DNA of 64,000 nucleotides from Paenibacillus sp. GSMTC-2017 (GTDB lineage Bacteria > Bacillota > Bacilli > Paenibacillales > Paenibacillaceae): the NCBI RefSeq assembly GCF_016019935.1, contig NZ_JAECMT010000001.1:1368774-1432773 (forward strand). The letters are read 5' to 3'. Made by a program: the position numbers and the translations under genes. The notes under the pieces were generated by a model. That model had not been told where the DNA came from, made no database searches, and saw only the letters and a list, made by a program, of their open reading frames with translations. Of this stretch, positions 27,586 to 35,768 are shown piece after piece; position 1 is the stretch's first letter, and each line of letters opens with the position of its first letter.

Positions 27586-28062
27586 TTATGAAACAGCTTT
27601 ATTACTTCGTTTACACGTTTCATTTTTACATTCTTTATAAGTACCAGTGAAGTCCAGTCGATGGTCAAGCACTTTAAAGCCATATTCCCTCTCAAGGCGT
27701 TCCTCAAGCTCAGTTAACCAATCTTCCTTAATCTCTTCTAGTGCTCCACATTTCTGACAGATCAAATGATGATGCATATGTTCATGGTCTTCACCACGAA
27801 GGTCAAAGCGGGCTACCCCATCGCCAAAATTCATCTTAGCAACGATTTGTAGTTCGGATAGTAGCTCCAATGTACGATAAACGGTTGCAAGACCTATCTC
27901 TGGAAAATTCTTTTTTACTAGCATATATACATCTTCAGCACTAAGATGATCTTGTTCATTCTCAAGTAGTACTCGGACGATGATTTCACGTTGCGTCGTT
28001 AGCTTGTATCCGTTCTCCATCAAGCATCTTTTTACTTTATCGATCTCAGCCGTTACGCTCAT
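27586..28062 (-). CDS. fur: Ferric uptake regulator Fur
   Basis: A 158-residue metalloregulator. The winged helix includes YKLTTQREIIVRVLLEN and the recognition helix IGLATVYRTLELL, close to Bacillus Fur. The metal-binding region is HEHMHHHLICQKCG, and a second cysteine pair lies at the C-terminus (CKNETC), forming the structural zinc site. It represses iron uptake genes when iron is replete, and the Fur box at 25251 is an evident target. A PerR-type box lies 66 bp upstream of the start. B. subtilis fur is known to be under PerR control. Zur or PerR identity is less likely, because the closest visible match is Bacillus Fur. Confidence 0.92.
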   Translation of the reverse strand: MSVTAEIDKVKRCLMENGYKLTTQREIIVRVLLENEQDHLSAEDVYMLVKKNFPEIGLATVYRTLELLSELQIVAKMNFGDGVARFDLRGEDHEHMHHHLICQKCGALEEIKEDWLTELEERLEREYGFKVLDHRLDFTGTYKECKNETCKRSNKAVS

Positions 28063-28127
28063 GTTTTCACTCCCTTATTAATGATTCATCTATGGTCAAA
28101 GATTTTATCTGTTCGTTCACCATCTAA

Positions 28128-28142
28128 TTAGAATTATTCTAA
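28128..28142 (-). promoter_or_regulatory. PerR-type (7-1-7) box upstream of fur
   Basis: TTAGAATTATTCTAA is a perfect 7-1-7 palindrome. The T at the second position of each half is the PerR type, against G in Fur boxes and C in Zur boxes. It lies 66 bp upstream of the fur start, where a repressor would act on the fur promoter. Confidence 0.72.
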
Positions 28143-28450
28143 ACTAATGGTAGTCGATTTCGTTTGAGATTGCAACCGTCGATTCATCGATTTAATTTGT
28201 CAAAAGGAATATCAATCCTTCTTCTCTTACTACGATACAAATTTGATACTCAATCTCGATGCCAACAGATTGTATAGTCTTTTTCGTCTTTGTATCTCCA
28301 AAAGTTAATAGTGTTTCTAATTTGTCATAGTTAGATTTTTTATTCTCCTCGTTTTAATTAGACGTTGCTATTTACGTTTTAGTTAATGTAACACATAAGC
28401 TCTTCTATCTTTTTCATACTTATTTTTTAATGGGATAATTAAAACACAAA
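28143..28450. other. AT-rich spacer, no gene seen
   Basis: About 300 bp between the PerR-type box and the terminator of the sulfate operon. No ORF with a ribosome binding site, no riboswitch and no repeat was recognised. It probably holds the fur promoter at its low-coordinate end. Confidence 0.5.
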
Positions 28451-28494
28451 AACCCGTAAGAGTTCACTTTTTTCAAGTGTCCATCTTACGGGTT
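28451..28494 (-). terminator. Intrinsic terminator of the sulfate ABC operon
   Basis: AACCCGTAAGA pairs with TCTTACGGGTT with an inner ACTT/AAGT pair. On the minus strand it is followed by a T-rich TTTGTGTTTT tract. It lies 50 bp after the binding-protein stop. Confidence 0.8.
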
Positions 28495-28544
28495 GTAGTT
28501 CAATATTGAGCCTGTATAGCCATTTTCTTTGCACATAGTGCATC

Positions 28545-29609
28545 TTATATATCAGCTAAAATTTGATACCAAACACCTTTTTTCGAATAGAGAGTCTCAC
28601 GAACTTTATCCCAACCTCCTAAATAGGTGATATCAAATAATCCTTCTGGTGTTACAAATTGATCCTTTGTTTCTTCTGCCACTACTTCATTCACTGAGCG
28701 GAAACCATGCTCCACGAATAATCGTTGTACTTCCTCACTGTGCAAATAAGCAATAAAAGCTTCAGCAACAGCACGTGTACCATGTTTATCAACATTTGCG
28801 TCTACAACTGCAGCAGGATTATCTATTTGTATCGTATGTTTTGGAATAACGATATCATAGTTGACACCTTTATTAATTCGAGCTCTCAGCTCGTTTTCAT
28901 ACGTAACGATGACATCTCCTACTCCATATTCGAAAGCAGCCATTGAAGCTCTGCCACTCTTATCAAGCGACTCAACATTTGCGTGTATTGCCTTCAAAAA
29001 GTCCTTCGCATACTGCGCCGATGGAGTGCCCGTTTGCTCTTCTGAAATTTTCAGACCTGCGCCATAGATTGCATTAATGTCCCATTGCGCTCCACCTGAT
29101 GTTTTCGGATTAGGATATAATACTTTAACCCCATCACGAGCTAGGTCAGTCCAATCTTGAATAGCTTTCGGATTGCCCTCACGCGTACCAAGTACAACAA
29201 TAGAGCTTGTGATCATTCCGCCATCATGTTTTGCTTTCCAGTCATGCGTTATAAATCCTGCCTTGGATATTCGATCAATATCCCCTTCCATAGCAAGAAC
29301 CGCTACGTCTGCTTCGAAACCTCCGACGATAGCACGAGCTTGTGTCCCTGATGCCTCGTAAGATTCTTGGAAGGTGACTCGTTGTCCGGTTTGCTCAAGC
29401 CAAAGCTGTTGAAACTTTGGGAGCAACTCCCCGAAAGCATCCTTCACTACAGAATAGGCTCCGATTACTAGCGTTACATCACCTTCAGGTACAACATTTC
29501 CATCATCCGGTACTTCTTTATTACTGCAACCAACCGTTGCCATCAGAAGAAAGATGGAAAGCACGATCGGAAGTATTCGCCTTGCTGTTATTTGAATTTG
29601 TATCATCAT
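28545..29609 (-). CDS. sbp: Sulfate/thiosulfate-binding lipoprotein
   Basis: A 354-residue binding protein with signal peptide and lipobox (ATVGC). The DVTLVIGAYSVVKDAFGELL opening, FQESYEASGTQARAIVGGFEADV, NPKTSGGAQWDINAIYGAG and the YENELRARINKG region are typical of sulfate-binding Sbp/CysP. It is the last gene of the operon, 29 bp after cysA, whereas the binding protein often comes first. It delivers sulfate (perhaps also thiosulfate) to CysTW. A terminator follows. Confidence 0.9.
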   Translation of the reverse strand: MMIQIQITARRILPIVLSIFLLMATVGCSNKEVPDDGNVVPEGDVTLVIGAYSVVKDAFGELLPKFQQLWLEQTGQRVTFQESYEASGTQARAIVGGFEADVAVLAMEGDIDRISKAGFITHDWKAKHDGGMITSSIVVLGTREGNPKAIQDWTDLARDGVKVLYPNPKTSGGAQWDINAIYGAGLKISEEQTGTPSAQYAKDFLKAIHANVESLDKSGRASMAAFEYGVGDVIVTYENELRARINKGVNYDIVIPKHTIQIDNPAAVVDANVDKHGTRAVAEAFIAYLHSEEVQRLFVEHGFRSVNEVVAEETKDQFVTPEGLFDITYLGGWDKVRETLYSKKGVWYQILADI

Positions 29610-29638
29610 AACAACACTCTTTCTGCGGGGTCGTCCCC

Positions 29639-30703
29639 TTAAATATGAATTGGCATTGGATCTACTTTAAGCGGATTTTCCATAATCCAGCTGTCATAAT
29701 CATTAAACAAGTAAGCACGGTGAACGAGAACATTAACCGCTTCTCCTGGTTTAAGAACTTCCTTCTCAAGCGAACGGTATGTGATCAACTTCGTTGTTCC
29801 AATCTCTAATTCAACCATCCATTCACTGCCACGGAAATGCAAATGTTTCACAACTGCTGGCATCGCTGCAGACGCTATTTTTATTTCACCTGGCTTGCCA
29901 AGCTCAATATACTCAGGACGGATAAGTGCTTTTGTTCCAGCTTCTTTAAGCGCGCTTTCAAACCCTTTAAGAGATCCAATATTTTCAACAATTGACGATT
30001 CTCCGATAAAGCTTGCGACAAAAGGCGATTCAGGATTTTTATAAATATCCCATGGGCTGCCCTTCTGTTCTAACTGACCTTTATTAATAATCATAATTTC
30101 ATCTGCTACTTCGATAGCTTCCTCTTGGTCATGAGTAACGAAGATAGAAGTGATCCCGACACGTTCAATCATTTCCTTCAGCCACGTACGAAGCTCCGTA
30201 CGAATCTTCGCATCAATCGCAGCAAACGGCTCATCTAGGAGAAGCAATTGTGGTTCTGGTGCCAGCGCTCGTGCGAAAGCAACACGCTGCCTTTGACCCC
30301 CAGAAAGTTGATGAGGATAGCGATGTTCAAAGCCTTTAAGCCCAGTAAGCTCCACAAGGTACGTGACTCGCTCCTTAATTTGTTCCTTAGATTGTTTTTT
30401 CACCTTAAGGCCAAAAGCGATATTATCGTAAACCGTCATATGTTTGAACAACGCATAGTTTTGAAAAACGAAGCCAATTCCACGTTCTTGTGGTGGAAGA
30501 TCGTTAACACGTTTCCCATGGAACACGATGTCCCCCGATGTCGGTGTCTCAAGACCGGCGAGCATACGAAGTATCGATGTTTTCCCTCCGCCACTTGGTC
30601 CTAGTAGACCAATCAGCTTTCCTTTTTCAATATCAAAGCTTACATTTCTAACCGCGTGAAAGTCGCCGAAGCTTTTGTCCAAGTTGCGCACTTCAATATG
30701 CAT
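29639..30703 (-). CDS. cysA: Sulfate ABC transporter ATP-binding protein
   Basis: A 354-residue ATPase. The ATG at 30703 (MHIEVRNLDKSFG) is preferred to 30736, which lies inside cysW; AAGGAAG precedes 30703. Walker A is GPSGGGKTS, the signature is LSGGQRQR, Walker B is LLLLDEPFAAID, and the H-loop is VTHDQEEA. A C-terminal TOBE-like domain (about 240-350) includes IRPEYIELGKPG and LHFRGSEWMVELEIGTTKL, as in CysA. The cysW stop lies two bases before this start, so the two are coupled. Confidence 0.93.
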   Translation of the reverse strand: MHIEVRNLDKSFGDFHAVRNVSFDIEKGKLIGLLGPSGGGKTSILRMLAGLETPTSGDIVFHGKRVNDLPPQERGIGFVFQNYALFKHMTVYDNIAFGLKVKKQSKEQIKERVTYLVELTGLKGFEHRYPHQLSGGQRQRVAFARALAPEPQLLLLDEPFAAIDAKIRTELRTWLKEMIERVGITSIFVTHDQEEAIEVADEIMIINKGQLEQKGSPWDIYKNPESPFVASFIGESSIVENIGSLKGFESALKEAGTKALIRPEYIELGKPGEIKIASAAMPAVVKHLHFRGSEWMVELEIGTTKLITYRSLEKEVLKPGEAVNVLVHRAYLFNDYDSWIMENPLKVDPMPIHI

Positions 30704-30705
30704 CG

Positions 30706-31509
30706 TTAATGCACTTCCTTTCGTTTTTTGGACCATTCCATAAGAAGTAGCAGCGCCACGGAGGTAGCTGCAAGCACTAGTGCAATTCCGTTAGCAGCAA
30801 CGACATTGAAATTTTCTACATCCTGATAAACTAATGTTGTAGCTGTCTGCGTTTTGTTCATTATATTTCCGGAAACGACGAGCACTGCGCCGAATTCGCC
30901 AAGTGAACGTGCCACCGTAAGTACGACTCCATAAATAACTCCCCAGCGGATAGATGGCCATGTCACTCGCCAAAAGGTATACCACGAATAGGCGCCTAAA
31001 GTTGAGGCCGCTTCCTCTTGCTGTGCCCCGATTTCTTGCAGTACAGGCATCACTTCACGTACCATAATAGGGAATGTCACAAACAACGTCGCCAAAATCA
31101 TTCCTGGCAATGCGTAAACGATATTAATTCCCGCATCCGCAAACATTGCACCCATCACTGTATTGGGTCCGAGAATAAGTACAATCATTAATCCGCCTAT
31201 AACAGGTGACACTGCAAATGGTAAATCCACAATACTGTTGAGCAATCGTTTCAGCTTTACGCCGAGCCACTCAGCACGAACAAGATACAGCGCAAGCATA
31301 ACGCCAAACAACGTATTAATTACCGTTACAACAATGACAATTATTCCAGTCATCATTAAGGCATGAAGTGATTGCGGTCGTAGAATGGCATCTACAAAAC
31401 CTTCAATTCCATCCGCCCAGGCACCAGTGAAAATCTTAATGAGTGGTATTACGAGAAGAACTCCGAATACGATATACGTCAATGTTATCCAAAGATTCTT
31501 TATCGTCAT
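30706..31509 (-). CDS. cysW: Sulfate ABC transporter permease CysW
   Basis: A 267-residue permease with six predicted TM helices. The conserved loop EEAASTLGAYSWYTFWRVTWPSIRWG matches the EAA ATPase-contact motif, and ARSLGEFGAVLVVSGNI is a hallmark of CysW/CysT. It overlaps the cysT stop by 4 bp. It forms the heterodimeric pore with CysT. W rather than T is assigned from its place and its similarity to the second permease of sulfate operons. Confidence 0.9.
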   Translation of the reverse strand: MTIKNLWITLTYIVFGVLLVIPLIKIFTGAWADGIEGFVDAILRPQSLHALMMTGIIVIVVTVINTLFGVMLALYLVRAEWLGVKLKRLLNSIVDLPFAVSPVIGGLMIVLILGPNTVMGAMFADAGINIVYALPGMILATLFVTFPIMVREVMPVLQEIGAQQEEAASTLGAYSWYTFWRVTWPSIRWGVIYGVVLTVARSLGEFGAVLVVSGNIMNKTQTATTLVYQDVENFNVVAANGIALVLAATSVALLLLMEWSKKRKEVH

Positions 31510-32321
31510 CGTCCAGACCTCCTTGCTTGAAGAAGGTTGACTACCCAGAGTATGAGAAAGGATAACGTAAGTAGCATGACAGACACTGCTGCCGCTCCTT
31601 GAGGATTATTGCTTTCAATTTCACCAAAAATATATACAGATGCTACGAGTGTCTTCCCAGGAATATTGCCTGCTACGAGCACGACTGCTCCGAACTCCGC
31701 AAGTCCTCTGGAGAACGCTAACATCGCTCCGCTTAGAATGCCGGGAAGCATCGCAGGGAAAATAATTGAAATAAACGTCCTCGCTTTGGAGGCACCTAGT
31801 GTATAGGCCGCTTCTTCTTCGGATTTGTCCAGTTCCTCTAAGAGCGGCTGGATAGCCCGAATAACAAACGGAAATGTAACAAACAACATCGCTACTACAA
31901 TCGCAGGTTCATGGAACACAATGTCTATGCCAATCGATTGTGAAAGTGAGCCTACTAAACTATTCGGGCCTAGAAGGAGAAGAATAAGCAATCCGCACAC
32001 GGCAGTAGGAAGTGCGAATGGCAAGTCTACTAGACTATTCAGTAGACTTCTGCCTGGAAACCGATAACGAATAAGTACCCATCCGATCATCGTACCAAGC
32101 AGCATATTAAGTATGGTCGCGATAGCTGCAAGTTTAATCGTTAACAATACGGCCTTCCATGCAAGTGGATCAGTGACACTCTCCCAAAATGGCGTCCACC
32201 CAAGCGAAAAAGATTGGGTATATATGCCGCCTATGGGTAAAACGATAAGGAAAATAAAATAAATGATAATTGCAGATCTAAACCCAAAGCTCCAGCCTTT
32301 TCCCCTAAATAAAGCATTCAC
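31506..32321 (-). CDS. cysT: Sulfate ABC transporter permease CysT (CysU)
   Basis: A 271-residue permease with six TM helices. The EAA loop is EEAAYTLGASKARTFISIIFP, and AFSRGLAEFGAVVLVAGNIPG is the sulfate-permease signature. The N-terminal TQSFSLGWTPFWESVTDPLAW is typical of CysT. It is the first gene of the operon cysT-cysW-cysA-sbp. The upstream spacer carries a candidate promoter with a small palindrome. Confidence 0.9.
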   Translation of the reverse strand: MNALFRGKGWSFGFRSAIIIYFIFLIVLPIGGIYTQSFSLGWTPFWESVTDPLAWKAVLLTIKLAAIATILNMLLGTMIGWVLIRYRFPGRSLLNSLVDLPFALPTAVCGLLILLLLGPNSLVGSLSQSIGIDIVFHEPAIVVAMLFVTFPFVIRAIQPLLEELDKSEEEAAYTLGASKARTFISIIFPAMLPGILSGAMLAFSRGLAEFGAVVLVAGNIPGKTLVASVYIFGEIESNNPQGAAAVSVMLLTLSFLILWVVNLLQARRSGR

Positions 32322-32374
32322 TGTGACTTTACCTCCAAACCATCGACTCGTGCCGTAGGTATTGCCTTACGTAT

Positions 32375-32446
32375 AAATATATAATTCCTATGAACTTACT
32401 AGGTATTATAAATGTAGCATTCACCCCTAAAGGAAGTCAATGGTTA
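32375..32446 (-). promoter_or_regulatory. Candidate promoter and palindrome before the sulfate operon
   Basis: On the minus strand TTGACT is followed 18 bp later by TACATT, and TATAAT lies a few bases further. Just after it CCTAgtaagttcaTAGG forms an inverted repeat running into ATAGGAATTATAT. The AGGAATT core resembles what I recall of CymR (cysteine repressor) sites in Firmicutes, but I cannot confirm the match. No S-box riboswitch was seen. Confidence 0.35.
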
Positions 32447-32511
32447 AATAACAATTATTTAAGAGATTTATTTAATTAACTTATATAGAAGGTTCCGTAT
32501 TAAAAACAGAA

Positions 32512-32541
32512 AAAGAGCCGAGCATATTCGCTCGGCTCTTT
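32512..32541 (-). terminator. Intrinsic terminator of yigZ
   Basis: AAAGAGCCGAGC and GCTCGGCTCTTT form a perfect 12-bp stem, followed by T-runs on the minus strand. It lies just past the yigZ stop. Confidence 0.88.
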
Positions 32542-32546
32542 CCTAT

Positions 32547-33182
32547 TTATTCGCCATCGATAAAGTAAAGATCTTCCCCCATCGTAATAATTGCCTGACC
32601 TTGCGTCAAATCCGTCATCCAAGCGACGAAAGGTTCTGCCTCAGTCGTCTCTGGCAAGCAGCGGACAATTACTCTATCAGTGAAGTCTGTACCGCCTATA
32701 CGCGTACCGCGACCATGAAGCTCATTCTCAAGCTTCCCGTACCACGTGTAGTCAACGTCAACATATACCTCACGGTGAAGCACCTTTACAATCTCTTCAG
32801 CTGCTTCGATTCCAGCTACTGCACCATCTGTATAAGCACGTACAAGTCCGCCTGCACCAAGCATTATGCCTCCGAAGTAACGGGTAACGACAACTACGAC
32901 GTTTTTAAGGCCTTTATTTTTGATAACTTCTAATATAGGCTTGCCAGCCGTCCCGCTTGGCTCACCATCATCAGAAGCCTTCTGCCACTGATCACGTTCA
33001 CCAATGAGATAAGCGGAGCAGTTATGAGTGGCTGATCGGTGCAGCCGCTTAATCTCATCGATAAACGCGACTGCTTCCTCCTCTGATTCAACTGGCTTCG
33101 CATATCCTATGAAGCGAGATTTTTTTATAACAATCTCATTACTCGCTTCCATCCTGACAGTGGAATATCTGTTCAACATCAT
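32547..33182 (-). CDS. yigZ: YigZ/YvyE family protein (IMPACT domain)
   Basis: A 211-residue protein of the UPF0029/IMPACT family. KKSRFIGYAKPV at the N-terminus, HNCSAYLIGE, SDDGEPSGTAGKP (family signature) and VTRYFGGIMLGAGGLVRAYTDG (nucleic-acid-like fold) are all present, followed by the smaller C-terminal DUF1949 ferredoxin-like half. Its biochemical role is not settled; eukaryotic IMPACT proteins act in translational control. ATG follows AGGAG. It is 23 bp downstream of pgi and has its own terminator. Confidence 0.88.
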   Translation of the reverse strand: MMLNRYSTVRMEASNEIVIKKSRFIGYAKPVESEEEAVAFIDEIKRLHRSATHNCSAYLIGERDQWQKASDDGEPSGTAGKPILEVIKNKGLKNVVVVVTRYFGGIMLGAGGLVRAYTDGAVAGIEAAEEIVKVLHREVYVDVDYTWYGKLENELHGRGTRIGGTDFTDRVIVRCLPETTEAEPFVAWMTDLTQGQAIITMGEDLYFIDGE

Positions 33183-33205
33183 TCAAACACTCCTAGTCTC
33201 CCCTA

Positions 33206-34555
33206 TTACAGGCGAGCTTCTAGCTCTGCTTTTTCCTTCTCGAAACCTGGTTTGCCAAGCAATGCGAACATATTACTCTTGTAAGCCTCTACCCCTGGTT
33301 GGTCGAACGGGTTAACACCTAACAAGTAACCACTAATTCCGCAAGCTTTCTCGAAGAAATAAACAAGATAACCAAACGTATAAGGTGTCAAATCAGCAAT
33401 GTTCACAATTAGGTTTGGTACTTGACCATCTGTATGCGCAAGAAGCGTACCTTCAAAAGCTTTTTTGTTTACAAAGTCCATCGTTTTACCAGTTAAGAAG
33501 TTAAGACCATCTAGATCAGCTGGATCTTCCTGAATTGTAATATGTTCCGCTACTTCTCTTACTTGAATAACCGTTTCAAAAATATTACGGTTACCCTCTT
33601 GAATAAATTGACCCATAGAATGCAAATCTGTTGAGAAATCAACTGCTGCCGGATAAATACCTTTGAAGTCTTTTCCTTCACTTTCACCGAATAGCTGCTT
33701 CCACCATTCCGAAATAAAGTGTAGGGATGGCTCGTAGTTTGCAAGTATTTCTGTTGCTTTGCCTTTACGATATAAAGCATTACGCACTGCTGCGTATTGA
33801 TAAGCTTCATTTTCCGCTAAGTTAGGATTGCTATATTCTTGAGATGCATCAGCCGCACCTCTCATAATGGCATCAACATCGATGCCAGCAACTGCTATTG
33901 GTAGCAAGCCAACTGCCGTTAGTACAGAGTAACGTCCACCAACGTCATCAGGAATGATAAAGGATTCGTAACCTTCTTCCGAAGAAAGTTTCTTAAGAGC
34001 ACCCTTCTCCTTATCCGTTGTTGCATAGATACGTTTGCGAGCTTCTTCCTTGCCATATTTCTTCTCAAGCTCAGCGCGGAAAATACGGAATGCAATAGCA
34101 GGCTCAGTCGTTGTACCTGATTTTGAAATCACGTTAATTGACCAGTCTCTACCCTCAAGCAACTGCAATAGATGCGTAACATAAGTCGAACTGATGTTGT
34201 TCCCTGCAAATAGAACTTGAGGAGTCTTGCGTTGTTCCTTAGATTGTATGTTATAGAAGGAATGTGACAACATTTCAATGGCAGCGCGAGCGCCTAAATA
34301 TGAACCGCCGATGCCGATAACGATTAACACTTCAGAATCAGCTTGGATTTTCTCTGCTGATTTCTTAATACGTGCGAACTCTTCTTGATCGTAGTTCGTA
34401 GGCAAATCAATCCAGCCTAAGTAGTCAGAGCCAGCGCCAGTGCCATTATGTAATTGCTCATGGGCAAGACGTACTTGATGTGTTAAATAATCAACTTCAT
34501 GCTGACCAACAAACGAAAGAGCTTTGCTATAGTCAAATTGTATTGTTTTACTCAT
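33206..34555 (-). CDS. pgi: Glucose-6-phosphate isomerase
   Basis: A 449-residue enzyme, the usual length in Bacillales; the ATG at 34555 ([13 protein letters not shown]) replaces an unsupported earlier start at 34618. It interconverts glucose-6-phosphate and fructose-6-phosphate in the cytosol. Visible motifs are [12 protein letters not shown], the phosphate loop [10 protein letters not shown], and [16 protein letters not shown] (catalytic region). GGGAGG precedes the start. It probably shares a transcript with yigZ. A hairpin 33 bp upstream of the start may be a leader or the 3' end of the previous gene. Confidence 0.95.
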   Translation of the reverse strand: MSKTIQFDYSKALSFVGQHEVDYLTHQVRLAHEQLHNGTGAGSDYLGWIDLPTNYDQEEFARIKKSAEKIQADSEVLIVIGIGGSYLGARAAIEMLSHSFYNIQSKEQRKTPQVLFAGNNISSTYVTHLLQLLEGRDWSINVISKSGTTTEPAIAFRIFRAELEKKYGKEEARKRIYATTDKEKGALKKLSSEEGYESFIIPDDVGGRYSVLTAVGLLPIAVAGIDVDAIMRGAADASQEYSNPNLAENEAYQYAAVRNALYRKGKATEILANYEPSLHFISEWWKQLFGESEGKDFKGIYPAAVDFSTDLHSMGQFIQEGNRNIFETVIQVREVAEHITIQEDPADLDGLNFLTGKTMDFVNKKAFEGTLLAHTDGQVPNLIVNIADLTPYTFGYLVYFFEKACGISGYLLGVNPFDQPGVEAYKSNMFALLGKPGFEKEKAELEARL

Positions 34556-34587
34556 AATATCAATTACCTCCCAAAATGTTCGTACAT

Positions 34588-34612
34588 GCCGTTCCCAATT
34601 AATGAGAACGGC
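34588..34612 (-). other. Small hairpin between the DUF420 gene and pgi
   Basis: GCCGTTC and GAACGGC form a 7-bp stem around an AT-rich loop. No T-run follows on the minus strand, so it is not a classical terminator. It could stabilise an mRNA end or lie in the pgi leader. Confidence 0.35.
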
Positions 34613-34708
34613 CTTCAACTTTTAATTAAGGATATCGGATTACAGGTCCAAATACAAGCAACGTACAGGTGAAAACTAGATGAAGAAATCCTTCAACTTC
34701 GGACTATG

Positions 34709-35233
34709 TTACGTATAGTAAGGCGAAATCATTAAGTAAACGATTACACCGGTCAAGCTTACATAAAGCCATATTGGCATCGTCCAGCGAGCTATTTTTC
34801 TATGCTTGTCAATTTGATTAGAAAGACCTTTGGCAACTGAAAGAAGAGCAAGCGGAACGACAACAATTGCAAGAACAATATGTGTGAGCAAGATGAAGAA
34901 ATAAATACTTCTCACAATACCTTCTCCGCCGAAAGGCGTCGATTCTGTTAAATAGTGATACGTCACATAAGAAGCAAGGAACAGCGTAGTCGTTGTGAAC
35001 GCAAGGCCGATAAATGTACGATGCATCTTCACGTTCTTTTTCATAATAGCAAACAATGCAATAAGTAGTGAAAGGAACGTGAAGCTATTAAAAATCGCAT
35101 TCAACATCGGCAATATTTTTACATCAAAGCCAATCTCCCCGTCATATGCCGGCAGGAAAAACAAAATGGCAATGAGCGCCACGATGACGACCGTCAGCAC
35201 CGCCACCAGCGGCGTGTAGTTTTTTTCTTTCAT
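34709..35233 (-). CDS. DUF420 membrane protein (CtaM/YozB-like)
   Basis: A 174-residue membrane protein with about five TM helices. It carries LPMLNAIFNSFTFLSLLIA, KMHRTFIGLAFTTTTLFLASYVTYHYL and ILLTHIVLAIVVVPLALL, the histidine-bearing pattern of DUF420. The family includes CtaM, needed for haem-A-dependent cytochrome oxidase maturation in Staphylococcus aureus, and B. subtilis YozB. Several His residues in membrane segments could hold haem or copper. GGAGG precedes the ATG. No oxidase or cta genes are near it in this window. Confidence 0.78.
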   Translation of the reverse strand: MKEKNYTPLVAVLTVVIVALIAILFFLPAYDGEIGFDVKILPMLNAIFNSFTFLSLLIALFAIMKKNVKMHRTFIGLAFTTTTLFLASYVTYHYLTESTPFGGEGIVRSIYFFILLTHIVLAIVVVPLALLSVAKGLSNQIDKHRKIARWTMPIWLYVSLTGVIVYLMISPYYT

Positions 35234-35356
35234 TCGTTACAAACCTCCAATTTTCAACTCAGTTGTATGTCTTAACTTTAGCCGATTTGTAGGAAAGGAT
35301 TCAATGCGAAAGCAGCTTGTAATGTCACAAATTAACGAATCTTTGGACTTCAATGA

Positions 35357-35390
35357 AAGAAACCCATCCAAATCGCGGATGGGTTTCTTC
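35357..35390. terminator. Intrinsic terminator after ppnP
   Basis: GAAGAAACCCATCC-type arms (AAGAAACCCATCC and GGATGGGTTTCTT) enclose AAATCGC. It sits 13 bp beyond the ppnP stop. Confidence 0.8.
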
Positions 35391-35402
35391 ATGATCACAA
35401 AC

Positions 35403-35720
35403 TTATTCGTAAATGTATGAGCAACAATAGTCCGTAACTTCAGCAACTTGAAGCTTAAACTTCGTGTTTGCTGGAACGTTGAACTCACCAGCGCCTTGAA
35501 TATGAATCCATTCGGATTCGCCAGGAAGAAGAACTTTCAAATCTCCTGCCAAAATTTCCATAATTTCAAGACAATCCGTTCCGAACTCATATTCGCCCGG
35601 CATCATAATACCAAGCGTTTTTTTTGTACCGTCTGCGAACAACACAGCGCGGCTTGTTACTTTGCCGTCAAAGTAAACATTAGCTTTTTTGACGACTGTT
35701 ACATTTTCAAATTGGGACAT
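35403..35720 (-). CDS. ppnP: Pyrimidine/purine nucleoside phosphorylase
   Basis: A 105-residue single-domain cupin of the PpnP (YaiE/DUF1255) family. [38 protein letters not shown], and [26 protein letters not shown] (given here only as landmarks) are characteristic. The family phosphorolyses many nucleosides to base and ribose-1-phosphate. AAGGAG precedes the ATG. It lies 48 bp after tkt and probably shares its transcript. That fits pentose recycling, with ribose-phosphate feeding into transketolase. Confidence 0.9.
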   Translation of the reverse strand: MSQFENVTVVKKANVYFDGKVTSRAVLFADGTKKTLGIMMPGEYEFGTDCLEIMEILAGDLKVLLPGESEWIHIQGAGEFNVPANTKFKLQVAEVTDYCCSYIYE

Positions 35721-35768
35721 GATGATGTGTGCTCCTTTATATATGGAATCAATGCCCAGAAGCCATTA

